From positions 462,733,689 to 462,797,688 of the forward strand of contig CM060950.1 in NCBI GenBank assembly GCA_030765055.1: 64,000 bases of DNA, written 5' to 3'. The translations under genes were made by a program, and so were the position numbers. This DNA comes from Mantis religiosa. Taxonomy: Eukaryota > Arthropoda > Insecta > Mantodea > Mantidae. Under the pieces are notes generated by a model that did not search any database, was not told the origin of the DNA, and saw only the letters and a list, made by a program, of their open reading frames with translations. Of the stretch, positions 34,491-47,604 are shown piece by piece. Positions within the stretch are counted from its first letter, which is position 1. The number at the start of each line of letters is the position of its first letter.

Positions 34491-35734
34491 ATTTGCTGTA
34501 ATTATTACACATCAGAAATGTAGAATCTCACTAAAGAACACATCATTATCAAATAAATTATCAATTTGATGTAATAAATCAAATTCCAAAATCGTCACAT
34601 AAGAACTAGTATTTTAAAATCTGCATTACCTATTATATCCTATGTCAATTTGTAATGAAAGTTTATCTCAATTAACAAGTGGGCGGGAGTATAAGCTTTT
34701 GAAAGTGAAGTTTGTAGAAGAGTGAGTAGAAGAAGTAACATTACTTCAATACTCTTTTGCCTTGAAGTAACATTGATATAACTTAATGTTGGAGATGTAA
34801 ATTAAAAAAAAAGAGAGAGAGACAGATTCCCAGACCATAACACACAACCTCCATGTTCTACTGTTGTTTGAAAATTGTGAAGATCTAGTGCAGCATTCAA
34901 CATTCTGCACACTCTTATTTCATTACGAAATATATTAAACTTACTTTTGTCCCAAAAATATAACTTTTTCCAAGAATGCACTGTCCTTTCTTACACATTC
35001 CTTTGCAAATACAGCCTGTTCCTTTTATTTTGTCTGCTTCCTTTTAGGTATGCTGGAACGGAATCCATTGCAGCTCATGAGTCGTCTTATGGTCTTGGAT
35101 GTTAAGTTTTTCCCACACTGTTCTTCTACATAGGCCGCAATTTTAGAGAAGGCAATATGTGGGTTCTTTCTTCACAATTGTCATCACTTGTCTTTGTTCT
35201 TAGAATTTAGTTTCTGTAGGTGGCCCACTCTTTGTTTATTTATTAACATATTGCTTTCTGTAAAATGTTTGACACTTTGCACCGTAGGACTTCTACCTAC
35301 AGTATGAGCTATTTCAGAATATTAATGTTTTCTGTTTATGTAAATCAAGTATCACCTTTCCTAGATCTAGATTTTGCTTTACGTTGCAACCCATTTTAAC
35401 TCTCTTAACACCATATAACACAAATAGCTGCAGCACTGCAGATGTAAATGAAGGAATTTTGTGAACTACCAGATAGTCAGTTTTCCGTTTACCGTCGCTG
35501 TACAAATACTTATATCCCGTTCAAAATGCCACCCTGAGAACAACCATATTTTTACATTTTGTAGAATGCCGTAAATCTATTGCTAATACATCAGTATACT
35601 AATAGGATGTTTGAAGTTCATATGTATGACGATTTTTTGCATTTTCAAAAGCGGAAATTGCCCAAAATAAAAAGGTTTCCTTATATTTGGTAACTGTATG
35701 AATACTTATGTCCATGACCAAATATAATAGGACC
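34491..35734. other. no gene recognised
   Basis: AT-rich; contains a short AAAAAGAGAGAGAG tract near 34805. No domain was recognised. Confidence 0.45.
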
Positions 35735-35790
35735 TATCTGATGAAACTGACGGAGATTCGAACTTGGAACCTCTTGAATGTGAGGCAGGC
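35735..35790 (-). repeat. partial tRNA-derived SINE (family A)
   Basis: On the minus strand it reads CTGCCTCACATTCAAGAGGT then AAGTTCGAATCTCCG, matching the anticodon-to-B-box half of the SINE at 12263-12345. Confidence 0.55.
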
Positions 35791-36117
35791 AAATTGTAGG
35801 AGTATAAAGATACATATATAGAAATACTTATATAAACACATAATCAAATATATCTGTAAATAAAGCTAACTTTTAGTAAGTTTATTATTATTGAGTAGAG
35901 TTTCAGTAAAGCTTCATGTTTTGTTTTGTTCAAATATAAGTTTAATTTGAATTTTAACCAAACTTGTCTAGCATTAAATTGCCTGTTGGAATTTTAAACC
36001 TATATTATCTGATGTACTCCAAATGCTTTAAATGGCTGATGGTAAATGAAATGGTAACACATATACCTCTTGCTGATAGGATTTTCAATTGTAGCACACA
36101 ATAGAGCATTTGTTAAT
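35791..36117. other. no gene recognised
   Basis: AT-rich sequence with no feature seen. Confidence 0.4.
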
Positions 36118-36884
36118 TACGAGGATTGACTGGTAAGTCCCAGGCCTCATAATAAAAAGCCATTTAAAAATATTTTCTCTTTATTGCTCAACATAATCCC
36201 AAGAAAGGGTAATACATTTGTCATGTCAGTGTTCTAATTTAATTAATCGATCTCTGTTGTGCGATTTATAATGGTACTCAAAATAGCTGTTTACCGTCCT
36301 CCAAGAAATTTTTTGAGGTTTGACAACAGGAGGTAATCGCTGGATGCTAGATCTTTTATATAGGGTGGATATTCAAGCAGCTCGAACTTTAATTTGCACA
36401 TCTTCCCCATTGCAATGACTGAACAATGGGATGGAGCACTGTCATGAAGAAACAAGAGTTTTTCTTTGCCAAATGATGTCGTTTCACCTCATCACTCAAA
36501 CGTTGCAGTAAGCTTGTATAGTAGTCACCAGTGATACTTTTACCCTTGTCCAAGTAATCAAAGAAAATAATTCCCTGTGCATCCCAGAAAACACTTGCCC
36601 AACCTTGCTAGCTAACAAACTTGTCCTTTTATGGAGTTGGTTCACCTCGGCAATCCACAGTTTTGACAGTGATCTACTTTCTGGAGTGTAGTGATGCATC
36701 CAAGTTTCTTCCATAGAAACAAGCAGTGTCGAAAATTCACAGGGATTTTTACGGTAGAGCTCCAAATTTCTAAACAGAAACAGTTCATGTTTGCAACTTT
36801 TGATCAGGTATATGCAAATATAATCACTTGTTACTTAAAAAAAAACTTCACTTATCTTATAAGAAATGATGACCCTTTTATTAT
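36118..36884 (-). pseudogene. mariner transposase, C-terminal half
   Basis: On the minus strand: VSMEETWMHHYTPESRS (first catalytic Asp position reads Glu, 'TxDETW' to 'MEETW'), FFDYLDKG-like FSLITWTRVK, then a decayed HDSAPSH block and a stretch with EYPPYIK in place of the 'PPYSPDLxPSDyhLF' block. The left end shows a mariner-like terminal sequence (TTACGAGGATTGACTGGTAA near 36117). The N-terminal half is not present on either side of the neighbouring Gypsy element, so it was lost before or by that insertion. Inactive. Confidence 0.7.
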
Positions 36885-37618
36885 TGTGACTTTGTGGGTT
36901 CATGAAATGAAAGTCCAATTGCACCACTCAAAAATGTTCTTTATTTCCAAGACTTAAAGTTGAACACTTGCCAATTACACAGAATTACGTAATGCACACA
37001 ATTACCATTCACCAGTTCGTCCGTTACAATTCCACTTTTCTCTCACGATGTACTTACACAGTCTTAGGCCACGCCGTGGCTCAGTGGTTAGACCGCTTGG
37101 CTCTCACCAAGGCGGCCCGGGTTCGATCCCAGGCGACCGCAAAGTGAGATTTGTGGTGGACAACACGGCGTTGGGGCGGGTTTTCTCCGGGACCTCCGGT
37201 TTCCCCCGCCATTTCATTCCACCGGTGCTCCATCTTCATCTCATGCATCATCAGTGTCACCGCCTGCGGTGCCGTATGTAGTAGAAGCGGGCGTTAAACA
37301 CTACACATTTCATTTTCACATTACACAGTCTTCTCGTCCTTACACTAGCACTGCACTCTGACGCTGCTTGTCAAGAACTGCCTGACTGACCCGACCTGTT
37401 GCTTATATAGGGTCACCTGGCCAATCGAGAAGGTTCTGGATTAGATGAAATATCCCGTAAGTTCGAGAACTCAGGTGGAACGGAAAGGGACGGCACAGTG
37501 ATGTTTTCCCAGCCAACCCTCGTTACCGCTATAAGACAAGCGAGGGGGACGTACCGACGCCTACCGTCTCCTGCTGCTGCCGGCCGGTTCTATAGAGAGT
37601 TCCGACGTTCGGTTGACA
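36885..37618 (-). repeat. G2 3' LTR (split by a SINE)
   Basis: TGTGACTTTGTGGG to GGTTGACA on the plus strand. 467 bp once the 255-bp SINE and its 12-bp duplication are removed, close to the 478 bp of the 5' LTR. Similarity to the 5' LTR is high over the full length, so G2 is relatively young. Confidence 0.85.
37054..37332 (+). mobile_element. tRNA-derived SINE in the G2 LTR, with 12-bp target duplication
   Basis: TTACACAGTCTT at 37054-37065 and 37321-37332 brackets a 255-bp insert. The insert starts with a tRNA-like head: GCCGTGGCTCAGTGGTTAGA (A-box), CTCTCACCAAGGCGG (anticodon-arm-like) and GGGTTCGATCCC (perfect B-box). It continues with the arthropod SINE body (GTGAGATTTGTGGTGGAC, GGTTTTCTCCGGGACCTCC) and ends CACTACACATTTCATTTTCA. 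The G2 5' LTR is the empty site. The intact B-box suggests a recent insertion. Confidence 0.9.
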
Positions 37619-38075
37619 CTGCTCTCTCCTCAAAGCTGGTCGTCCCGAACAGCACCATCGTAGCGTGCCAGACAATCCAGGTGTACCACCAATATCTTCC
37701 CTCGGGGAACCTTCTGGATGCGGTAGACCACGTCGTTAATCCTCTTCACCACCCGGTATGGCCCTTGCCATGGCGTCCCTTGGTCCGGGTAGGATTGTAT
37801 AACCAGACCAGGTCACCTTGCTGGAACCCTTGGCTGTTGGCTTGCCTGTCATACCTGGTCTTCATGCGGTCGCTCGCCTTCTGGATGTTCTGGCGAGCCA
37901 TCTCGTGCATGTCGTGATGGTCCACCAAGTTCTCCACATATTCGGTCGCTGGCTGTTTCGCTTCCGGAGGGCTTTCAAAGGCCAGGTCACAAGGGAGACG
38001 TAACTCTCGGCCGAACATTAAGCTGGCTGACGTGATCCCCGTGTGTAGACGAGCGGTAGGCCAGCAAGAACAGTG
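37619..38075 (-). pseudogene. G2 integrase C-terminal domain
   Basis: Continues integrase in shifted frames: LFLLAYRSSTH, FGRELRLPCDLAFESPPE, VENLVDHHDMHEMARQ, MKTRYDRQANSQGFQQGDLVWLYNP, then a frame change into VVKRINDVVYRIQK and RYDGA. A TAG at about 38077-38079 separates it from the catalytic core. The complement of the polypurine tract (CTGCTCTCTCCTC, 37619-37631) lies at its end. Confidence 0.75.
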
Positions 38076-38079
38076 GCAC

Positions 38080-38973
38080 CTAGACGTCCCAGTCTTGCTG
38101 ATGGCTGGCCACGACCTTCCTCAGGTGTTCCTCTAAAGCCTTGATGTACCTTTCGACCATGCCATCTGACTGGGGATGTAGAGGCGTCGTGCGGGTCTTG
38201 TTCATCCCAAGCCTTTGTAATGCCTCCTTCATTAGGTTGGACTCAAAGTTGGTACCCTGGTCACTGTGTAGCTCCAACGGCACCCCAAATCGACAGAACA
38301 CTTGCTCCACGAGGCAGTCTGTGATTGTCTTTCCCTCTTGGTTTGGGATGGCATACACCTCCGGCCACTTGGTGAAGTAGTCTCCGACCACCATTAGGTA
38401 CCTGTTGCCTCGGTCAAAAACCGGGAACGGTCCAGCATTGTCAAGGGCGATTTGTTGGAATGGCGCTCCGACGTTGTACTGCTGCATGCGACCCCAGCTC
38501 CTAGTCTGGGGGCCGCGACTCGCCGCACACACATGACACTGACGGCACCACCTCTCAGCATATGCTCGGAGTCTCAGCCAGTAGTAGCGCTGCCGTAGTT
38601 TGTCAATCGTTCGTTTCGCTCCCAGGTGTCCTCCTGAAGTACCGGCGTGCACTTCCTCCAAGACTTCCGGGACATTACTCTGGGGAAGTACCAACTGTTC
38701 TCTCTGCGTCTTCCCATCGGGTGACACCCATACCCTGAACAGCACGCCCTCTGTGGTCTTCAACGAGTCCCATTGGCCCCAGTACGACTTGTAGGTGGCG
38801 CTCCTCGGTGCGATGTCCTCCCAGGTTGGCCTCGTCCCTGCCTCCACTTCCCTCAAGAGTGGCCCCAAGTCTGCGTCCGCCAGCTGCTCCCTCCTCATGC
38901 CTGCGCTATCCCAGGCATCCGCAGGCACTGCCGTGACTGCTCGGACTGCCGCAGCACGCTCCTTCTCCTCCAC
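38080..38973 (-). pseudogene. G2 integrase zinc-binding and catalytic core
   Basis: A 297-codon open frame. The N-terminal HHCC zinc module is complete (HAGTSGGHLG with two His, CRQCHVC with two Cys). The core has all three acids: IALDNAGPF (Asp), LHSDQGTNFES (Asp) and HPQSDGMVERY (Glu). The part before position 110 is the RNase H-integrase spacer. This is the best-preserved domain of the family and would catalyse insertion of the cDNA. It is not part of a complete polyprotein because of neighbouring stops at both ends. Confidence 0.85.
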
Positions 38974-39273
38974 TCATGTGCACTGGCCGCACTCTTCTGG
39001 ACAGGGTCTTCGGGACATGGCGTCAGCGTTACCGTGGCTCTTCCCTCTACGATGTTCCAAGGTGAAGTCGTTCTCCTGCAGCCTCTTGACCCTACGTGCT
39101 GTCTGGCCTTTCAGGTTCTTAAAGCCCAATAGCCAGGTTAGGGCGTAATGGTCAGTCCTCAGGTGGAATGGCTGGCTGTACAGGTACTTGTGCTCCAAGG
39201 TCTTTACTACCGCCAATAATTCTCGGCGGGTGACGCAGTAGTTCTTCTCTGCCTTGGATAGCGTCTTGCTGTA
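38974..39273 (-). pseudogene. G2 RNase H, second part
   Basis: 80-codon frame: VVKTLEHKYLYSQPFHLRTD, HYALTWLLGFKNLKGQTARR, then SHGNADAMSRRPCPEECGQC. It carries the later RNase H acid and His region (RTDHYAL, GNADAMSR). A TAA at about 39271-39273, where other copies have a Tyr codon, separates it from the first part. Confidence 0.8.
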
Positions 39274-40161
39274 TTAGGCTATCACCCGCTCATGGCCGTC
39301 CTGGATCTGCGATAGGACACCTCCACTGCAATGGGGCCTGGCATCCGTATCCACAATGAAGGCGCCACCCGGTTGTGGGAAACCCAAAATTGCAGCACTG
39401 CACAGGGTCTCTTTTAGGTGCTGGGAAGCGTTTTCGGCGTCCTCTGTCCATGCATAAGGCCGGTGTTCCTCTGTCAGGCGGGTGAAGGGTTTTGCGATGT
39501 TGGAGAACCCCTTTATGAAGCGGTGGTAATAACTGCACAGCCCCAGTAAACTACGAAACTCTTTCTTATCCTTTGGGCGAGGCCAATCTCTCACAGCCTG
39601 TGTCTTCTCCGGGTCTGTGGCCACTCCGTTTGCTGAGATTATGTGGCCTAAGTGGTTAACTTCCTTGCGGAAGAGCTGGCACTTATTCGCGTTCAGCTTC
39701 AAGTTGGTCGCCTGCAATCTCTGTAGCACCTTACTCAGATACTCGAGATGATCTTCGAAAGTCTTACCGACGATGATGATGTCCAGGTATAGCAGGCAGG
39801 CGTCGTAAGTCAGTCCTCTCATCACTGACTCCATGAGGCGTTGGAAGGTAGCTGGTGCGTTGCAGAGGCCATAGGGCATAACGGTGAACTGCCAGAGCCT
39901 TTGGCCTGTGGAGAATGCTGTCTCCTCCTTGTCTCTTGGGTCTAGAGCTACCTGCCAGTAGCCCGACTTCAGGTCCAGGGTCGAGAACCACTGTGCACCA
40001 GCTAGCGTGACCAGGGTGTGGTCAATCCGGGGCAAGGGGAAGCAGTCCTTCCGGGTGACGGCGTTCAACTTTCGGTAGTCTACGCAGAAGCGCAGCTCGC
40101 CGTTCTTCTTTGTCACCAAGACTATAGGGGAACACCAAGGGATATCAGACTCTTCAGTCAC
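39274..40161 (-). pseudogene. G2 reverse transcriptase and start of RNase H
   Basis: 295-codon frame: PWCSPIVLVTKKNGELRFCV, DYRKLNAVTRKDCFPLPRID, WFSTLDLKSGYWQVALD (motif A with DLKSGY), FTVMPYGLCNAPATFQRLM (motif B), ACLLYLDIIIVGKTFEDHL (motif C) and LGHIISANGVATDPEKT (motif D/E region). RNase H starts at AFIVDTDARPH. Motif C should read YLDDIIIV; one Asp codon is missing by an in-frame 3-base loss, which removes a metal-binding catalytic residue. Other copies (G1, G3) keep YLDD. Confidence 0.9.
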
Positions 40162-40307
40162 TCCCCCTGGATCTCATGTCCTCCAGCATGTCTCGTACCG
40201 CCCCTTGCTTCGCCAGCGGAGTGCATCTATGTGGTTGCCAAACAGGCCGGGCATCCCCGGTGTCGAAGCGGTGAAGCACTCTGTCCGTGTGGCCGTAGTC
40301 ACTGTCG
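40162..40307 (-). pseudogene. G2 start of the RT domain, next to the LINE insertion
   Basis: Reads DYGHTDRVLHRFDTGDARP and AKQGAVRDMLEDMRSRG in shifted frames; these join directly to the protease-side sequence ending FSQGD at 44470 once the LINE is removed. Confidence 0.75.
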
Positions 40308-40325
40308 TCATTATGTCGACTTAAT

Positions 40326-42216
40326 ATGAAATTTGATTATAATAACTTCAATTTAACATATCCTTTTGATATATCAGAAGTAAAAGTAATCTTCAAAAAG
40401 TTAAAGAAGAAGAAGTCCTGTGGTCCGGACAATATACCGAATGAAGTCTTAATGACCCTCCATGATACGTTAATACCACAACTTACCAGTATTTTTAACG
40501 ATTGTCTGTGGAGAGGATATTTTCCAGATTGTTGGAAAGAGGCTAGGGTTATTGTCCTAAAGAAAGGTTCTGATAAAGATCCGATGAAACCAAAGTCATA
40601 TAGACCAATCTGCATGTTAAACTCAATGGGCAAGATCTTTGAACATCTAATTAATAAGAGGATAATAGAATATAGGACTATGATAGGAATGAATAATAGG
40701 CAGTATGGCTTTAGAAAAGGAAGATCTACCGAGGACGCTATCATTGATATCATGGACTCCGTGACTCGCTGTACAAATAAGTATATAATTGGATTATCAG
40801 TTGATATTTCAGGAGCCTTTGACAATCTATGGTGGCCTTTCTTCTTTGAAAGGCTAAGAAAGCTTAACTATCCATATCCCATATATAGATTACTCTTGAG
40901 TTATTGTGATAACAGGAAAGTATATATTCAAGGCATCAACCAGAAGATCTATAAAAGTATCAGTAAAGGTTGTCCACAAGGATCTGTTCTGGGCCCCACG
41001 TTTTGGGACATTGTGATGGAAACTTTGTTAGAAAATTTTGAAAATGATGAAAATGTAGTTAATATAATAGCATATGCGGATGATGTAATTTTTCTGATAG
41101 CAGGCGACTCAAGATTACAACTAGAAACTAAGGCAAATTTTACATCATCAAAATTAGCCAACAGGTGTAATGAGACTAAACTGCAAATTGTTCCCCAAAA
41201 GTCATCATATATTTTATTTAAAGGAAAATTAAAATGAGATCCGATTATTAAGTATAATAATGAAAAAATTAAACGTTGTAGAGAAATAAAATACCTAGGT
41301 GCTATGCTGGATGAAAAATTTAATTTTATAAATCATGTAGAGTATGTTAGAATGAAGGCTGAAAAAGTTATGAATAAATTAGCCACAATTGTCAATATAA
41401 AATACAAAATATCCTTAAAAAATATTATCACCTATCATTATACTATTTTTGGATCAATTGTTACATATGCCGCAGTAACCTGGGCTCAAAAATTGTATAA
41501 TTTGATTATTAGAAACAAATTAAGAAGTACACAGAGGAAGATCCTGCTTCGCCATACGGGTGCTGTTTGCACGACATCTACAGTAGCACTCCTTGTAACG
41601 ACAGGAATATGGCCCATCGATCTTCTAATTAGATTGAGAGGTGCAATGTTCTGGTTCAAAAAATAATTTTGATAAAGTAAATAGTATAGTTGGAAAGGTG
41701 TGTAATACCAGACAAGATATCAAGAAACATCTGTTGAAGGATTGGCAGAATGAATGGGACAGTATAAATGAAGGTAGAAGAACTCAGGAATTATTTCCAT
41801 TTATAATCGAACGCTTGAAATTGAAACATGTAAAACCCACAAAAGGTCTAATTCATTTTTTGACTGGACATGGACCTTATGGTACATATTGGTATAAAGT
41901 GAAGAAGTTAAATAATTCCATGTGTAATATATGTAGTAAAGTAGATAATCCAGAACATGTTTTATTTGAATGCGTTAAGTATGGCCATTTAATTACTGAA
42001 GAACGAAATAAATTAAGAGGATTTAATTTATGGAATATAATAAGAATCCCAGAATTATATAATACCTTGGCCAAATTAGCAAATACCATCAGCGAATTAG
42101 CATGGAAATCAATTCTACCCAAATGTATACCTGTTCAAGAAATTCAACCACCAATTGAGTTAAGAAGATCCCAAAGACGTATTAATCCACGTAATGAAGA
42201 AAATATTATTATTTAA
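40326..42216 (+). pseudogene. R1-like ORF2: reverse transcriptase and CCHC knuckle
   Basis: Starts at an internal ATG because of 5' truncation. Reverse transcriptase motifs: KKKKSCGPDNIPNEVLM, KSYRPICMLNSMGKIFEHLI, QYGFRKGRSTEDAI, GLSVDISGAFDNLWWPFFFE (motif A), SKGCPQGSVLGPTFWDIVME (motif B) and NIIAYADDVIFLIAG (motif C, catalytic AYADD). After one TGA (41235, in place of a Trp codon) the same frame continues with REIKYLGAMLDEKFNF and YAAVTWAQ. A slip in an A tract near 41662 moves to the last frame, which ends with the CCHC knuckle CNICSKVDNPEHVLFEC (about 41920-41970) and a TAA at 42214. Only one nonsense and one frameshift, so the copy is young. Confidence 0.9.
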
Positions 42217-43493
<1,277 letters not shown>

Positions 43494-44464
43494 GAATAAT
43501 TTGAGTGAAACATGAAGGAGGATTTGAATGAATTATTTTGAGAAGTGGATATTGGAAAAATGGATTTAAGGAGTTGATTTGATAAATTATAGAATAGGAA
43601 TTTTTTATATATATATATAATTATGTTGAAGATTTAGTAGATTTAATAGTTGAAATGTGTTTTAGTATAATGTTAATTTGATACTTCGATGTTAATAAGG
43701 TAAAAAAAATTAAATTTTAAATAAATGAAATAAATAAATTAAATTTAATTGTTTGGTTTGGTTGTTTGAAGGTTATTGTAATGGTTTAACATTGAAATAT
43801 ATGAAGGTTATTGAAGGTATAATTATTGTTTGTTTAATATGTTTGAATTGTATTGTTATTTTTGAATTTGAAGTTTATATTTTATTTGATATAAAGTAGA
43901 TTTGAAAAAAAAAATATTGATTGGTGTAGAATTAAAAATAATAATTGAAATTGTTTGTTTATATATAGTGATATAATGTATTTTACTTTGTTTAAAGAAT
44001 TTGGAGTAAATAATTTGTAAATTTTGTGATTGTTGTAATGTAAATTTTATGAATTATTTTTATATAAGTTTTTGGTTAAATGTATTGTACGTTTTTAAGA
44101 AGGATTTTCTCAGTTAAAATGGTAAATTGATAAGTTTTAAATGTACTGGTTACCAGCACATTAAGTATCGGTTTCCGGTATTGTAGTCTTATTTTGTAAT
44201 TTGTAGCTGGTTGCCAGTTATTTGTATACTGTATTCCAGTAAATTTTTATTAGTTAAATCGTAAATTTTTAAATTGGTAGTTTTTGTATTTGTTTAAAAT
44301 TTTTTTCTTTTTAAAATTTTTTTTATTTTATTATCTGAAAATGATTGTTTAAATTGTATTTTTGTATTTATGTGGTAATTAATAAAGTAGAATTTGGAAA
44401 TCATGTCCCGGTATAAGAAATTAGGTACCGGGATTAGATTAGATTTTCAGATTTTTTTTTTTTT
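43494..44464 (+). other. AT-rich tail of the nested insertion
   Basis: Very AT-rich sequence without ORFs, with repeated TTTGAA/ATTGTT words, ending in GATTAGATTAGATTTTCAG and a run of about 17 T. A LINE on the plus strand would be expected to end in A-rich sequence; this T tract is unusual. Confidence 0.6.
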
Positions 44465-45055
44465 TGTCGCCTTGGCTGAAGACGTTCTGGTATCGCCTCA
44501 GCAGTTGTCGAACTTTCTCCAGCTGCTCTGCGGTCAGATGGTCGGCCGCCCTCTCAAGTAGGCCTTCTAGCTGGGGCCCCAGGTGTTGCGTCGGCACCGG
44601 CTCCTGTGCCTTGTCGATTGCTGTGACGCTTACCACGGGCTCGCACGTTCCCAACTCCGTCCCGGCCTGGACGTCGTGATCGGTGTCCGTTGGATTTATC
44701 AGTCTCACTGGCACCTTCTCTCGGCACGGCAGCAATGCCCTGGCCACACACAGTCCGTGTACAGGCATCTCCTGGTCCAGCATCATGTACCTGGTTCTCT
44801 GCCCTTCCAGTCGTGCCGTCACCACCACCTCACTCCTCGCGGGGACAACCACGTCTTCGCTCAAGACCACCCTCCAAATTCCAAGGCACTCTTCTGATTG
44901 ACGGAGTATAACCTCTTCTCCGTTGAGCCGCAGGACCTTCTTGCCGACGGTGACCGTCGCCTCATGGCTCCTAAGGGCATCCAATCCAAGTATCACCTCC
45001 TCAGTCACTTTCGCGACGAACACCCATAGACGTACGGTGCTCCTTCCCAAGGGCA
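44465..45055 (-). pseudogene. G2 protease second half and protease-RT linker
   Basis: Frame reading RSTVRLWVFVAKVTEEVILGL (protease flap side), LRSHEATVTVGKKVLRLNGE, VVVTARLEGQRTRYMMLDQ, then EGLLERAADHLTAEQLEKV and QNVFSQGDK, where the LINE interrupts. A frameshift near 45055 separates it from the protease active site. Confidence 0.8.
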
Positions 45056-45058
45056 GCT

Positions 45059-46441
45059 TCAGCAGGGCCTCCTCTCCAAAGGCAAGGTGTCGCCCGATGC
45101 CGTGACGAGCTGGTATGGTCGGCTCGGTTTACTTGTCGACAAACTTTTCTCCAGGTCAGGTCTGATGATGGTCACGGCCGCCCCGGTGTCCAACAGCACG
45201 CGGCACGGCTCTCCTCTTACCCAACCTTCCGCAATGAGGCTGTCATCCATACGTCGGCTGACGGCGCGCAGTGTCACTCGAGGGGATGGTGGTGATGGCG
45301 CCGACGTGCCCCTCTCCACGACGGGCCTTACTCGTTTTCCGGCTGCTCTTCCTGGTGTGGGCAGTCTTTGCAGGTGTCCGGGCTGCCAAAACCTCCAACA
45401 CAGGCCACTAGGTGTTCGCCGGCGTCCCTCGGCTGGTCTTCTATCTCCGGTGTAGCGGACACTCCTCGTCCTCGACGTCGGGATAGATGCTACCTTGGCC
45501 GCCTCCATCCTTAATGCTGCTGTCAGCGCCTCGTGGATGGTTTTATATTCGCCGAGCATTAGGCTCTGACGAATCTCCGTATCCCGTACCCCGTCCACGA
45601 ATGTGTAGGCGGCTTCCCGGGATACGAATTCTGGAGGGAGGTAGACTAGGGCCTTCCTTGCTAGTTGTTCAACTGCCAGAGCGAACTCCTGCAGCGTCTC
45701 TCCCGGCTGCTGTGACCTGGCCTTTAGCTGGCTGCGGTACGCTGCGGCTAAGCGGTGGTCTCCGAACCGATTCTCCAGGGCCTCCCAGATGTCCTTGGGC
45801 GCCGCCGTTGTCTGCACCGCGCTTAGGACTTCCGCGGCCCGTCCCTGGAGGTTGGCTATTAACTGTGTGGCCTCCTCCTCTGGTGACCATTTGTTGTGCT
45901 TGGCCACTGCGTCGAATCGCCGGCGGAAGACCTCAAACGTTGACGCGCCGTCATATTTCGGAGGTTTTACGCGCGCCGATGTTGTGTCGCGTCCCGGTGC
46001 GTCGGCCTTCAAATCCTTCAACCTCCTGCCGACGACGTCCTCCACCTTGGCGTTCAGGCACTTGACGCTGCTGTCGGCCTTTCCTGCCAGCTCATTAACG
46101 CGGTTTGCCAGGTTTCCGACGCATTTGTCCACTTGGCCGATCCGCTTGCCGAGCCCCGTGACGTCCTCCCTCACGCCGGCCAACTGTTCCTCAAATTTGG
46201 CTGCGACGGCCTCGTTCGCAACCTTCATTTCTTCCATCTTCTCCGTGAGGTTATTGTTAGCCGACTTCATTTCTTCCAGCTTTGCGGCCAGGTTGTTATT
46301 TGCCGCTTCTGTTTTTGTTGTTAACTCGTTCATCTTCACGTCCATTTTCTCGGAGATGTTGTCATTCGCCGTCTTCATTTCTGAGGTCAGTTCGGCCTCC
46401 ATTTCCATCATCTCCAAAATATTTTCCAATGCCGCGTCCAT
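45059..46441 (-). pseudogene. G2 gag fused to the protease active site
   Basis: Starts at ATG 46441 (MDAALENILEMMEMEAEL). Residues 1-150 form a long heptad-like helix with alternating Asn/Asp-Asn-Leu blocks (NNNLAAKLEEMKSANNNL). Then PPKYDGASTFEVFRRRFDAV, ATQLIANLQGRAAEVLSAV, DIWEALENRFGDHRLAAAY and FVSREAAYTFVDGVRDTEIRQ (capsid-type Gag). The zinc knuckle is degenerate (LCWRFWQPGHLQRL): a two-base loss after the His changes the frame and joins gag directly to pol. The protease DTG is intact (VLLDTGAAVTIIRPD), and the frame stops soon after because of a shift near 45060. Confidence 0.85.
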
Positions 46442-46466
46442 GGTTGTAATGTTCGATGGTGTTGTC

Positions 46467-46485
46467 GTCCCGCTTCCTGACACCA
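46467..46485 (-). promoter_or_regulatory. G2 primer binding site
   Basis: TGGTGTCAGGAAGCGGGAC on the minus strand, one base after the LTR end. Confidence 0.7.
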
Positions 46486-46486
46486 G

Positions 46487-46974
46487 TGTGACTTTGTGGT
46501 TTCGTGAAATGAAAAGTCCAATTGCACCACTCAAAAATGTTCTTTATTTCCTCCGACTTACAGTTGAACACTTGCAAATTACACAGAATTACGTAATGTA
46601 CACAATTACGATTCACCAGTTCGCCCGTTACAATTGCACTTTGCTTTCGCGATTACGTACAATCCTCCGATGCACGTACACAGTCTTCTCGTCCTTACAC
46701 TAGCACTGCACTCTTACGCTGCTTGCCAAGAACTGCCTTACTGACCCGACGTGTTGCTTATATAGGGTCAGCTGGCCAATCGAGAAGGTGCTGGATTAGA
46801 TGAAATATCCCGTAAGTTCGAGAACTCAGGTGGAACGGAAAGGGACGGCACAGTGATGTTTTTCCAGCCAACCCTCGTTACCGCTATAAGATAAATGAGG
46901 GGGGCGCGGCCAACGCCTACCCTCTCCTGCTGCTGCCGGCTGGTTCTATAGGGAGTTCCGACGTTCGGGTGACA
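46487..46974 (-). repeat. G2 5' LTR
   Basis: 488 bp, TGTGACTTTGTGGT to GGGTGACA on the plus strand (TGTCACC to GTCACA on the minus strand). It contains a TATA-like CCTATATAAGC on the minus strand and an AATAAAG polyadenylation signal. It is the empty site for the SINE in the 3' LTR. Confidence 0.85.
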
Positions 46975-46978
46975 TTAT

Positions 46979-47604
46979 AAATTGACTATACATATTATAC
47001 ATATATTAAAGGCAAGAATAAAGATCACTTTCAACTCTGATTTACTTACAAAAGCAGTTTTGATAATACATCATTGTTTGAAAGGTAATATACTGTGGGC
47101 CAGCATGTATACAACTTTGCAAACAATAACGGTATGTACGAAGCAAAGATTATTTAGAAAATTTCGCTCTTTAAACTATTCAGCCAATTTGTCATGCTTC
47201 ACTTTTCTTGCATTAAATGCAAGTCATGGGTTAGTGCTCGACTGATTATATAAGCAACTGCGAACTGAAGGACAAACCCGCTATTCAACAGTAAATATCA
47301 GATACTAAAGGTTACCTTTACTTGTCATTGGTTGCCATGACATTTGTGCCGAAAGATACAAGCTAATATCTTTGTGTTCTGTGTTCATGTCCAAAAGCCA
47401 TCCAATCAGCTTGTGTATTTGTCAGCAGTGATAAGGAAAATGTATTTAAAGTTTCTTTTAAGATAATTTGTGACCATTTTATTTAGTTATATATAACTCG
47501 GCTATATTTCACTGAATTTAAATATGTAGATCTGTGGGTTATCTATAAGTGCATTACCTATAAATAAGGTTCTATTAACATGTTAATAAAATTACATTTT
47601 TCTA
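46979..47604. other. no gene recognised
   Basis: AT-rich sequence with no recognised domain; an 87-codon frame (46982-47245) has no known family. Confidence 0.45.

Noticed and set aside
37066..37140. A tRNA gene in the G2 LTR
   Set aside because: Good A and B boxes, but it is the head of a 255-bp SINE with target duplications.
45789..46703. 304-codon plus-strand ORF and a 192-codon ORF at 45487-46065
   Set aside because: Antisense shadows of the GC-rich G2 gag on the minus strand; no known domain.
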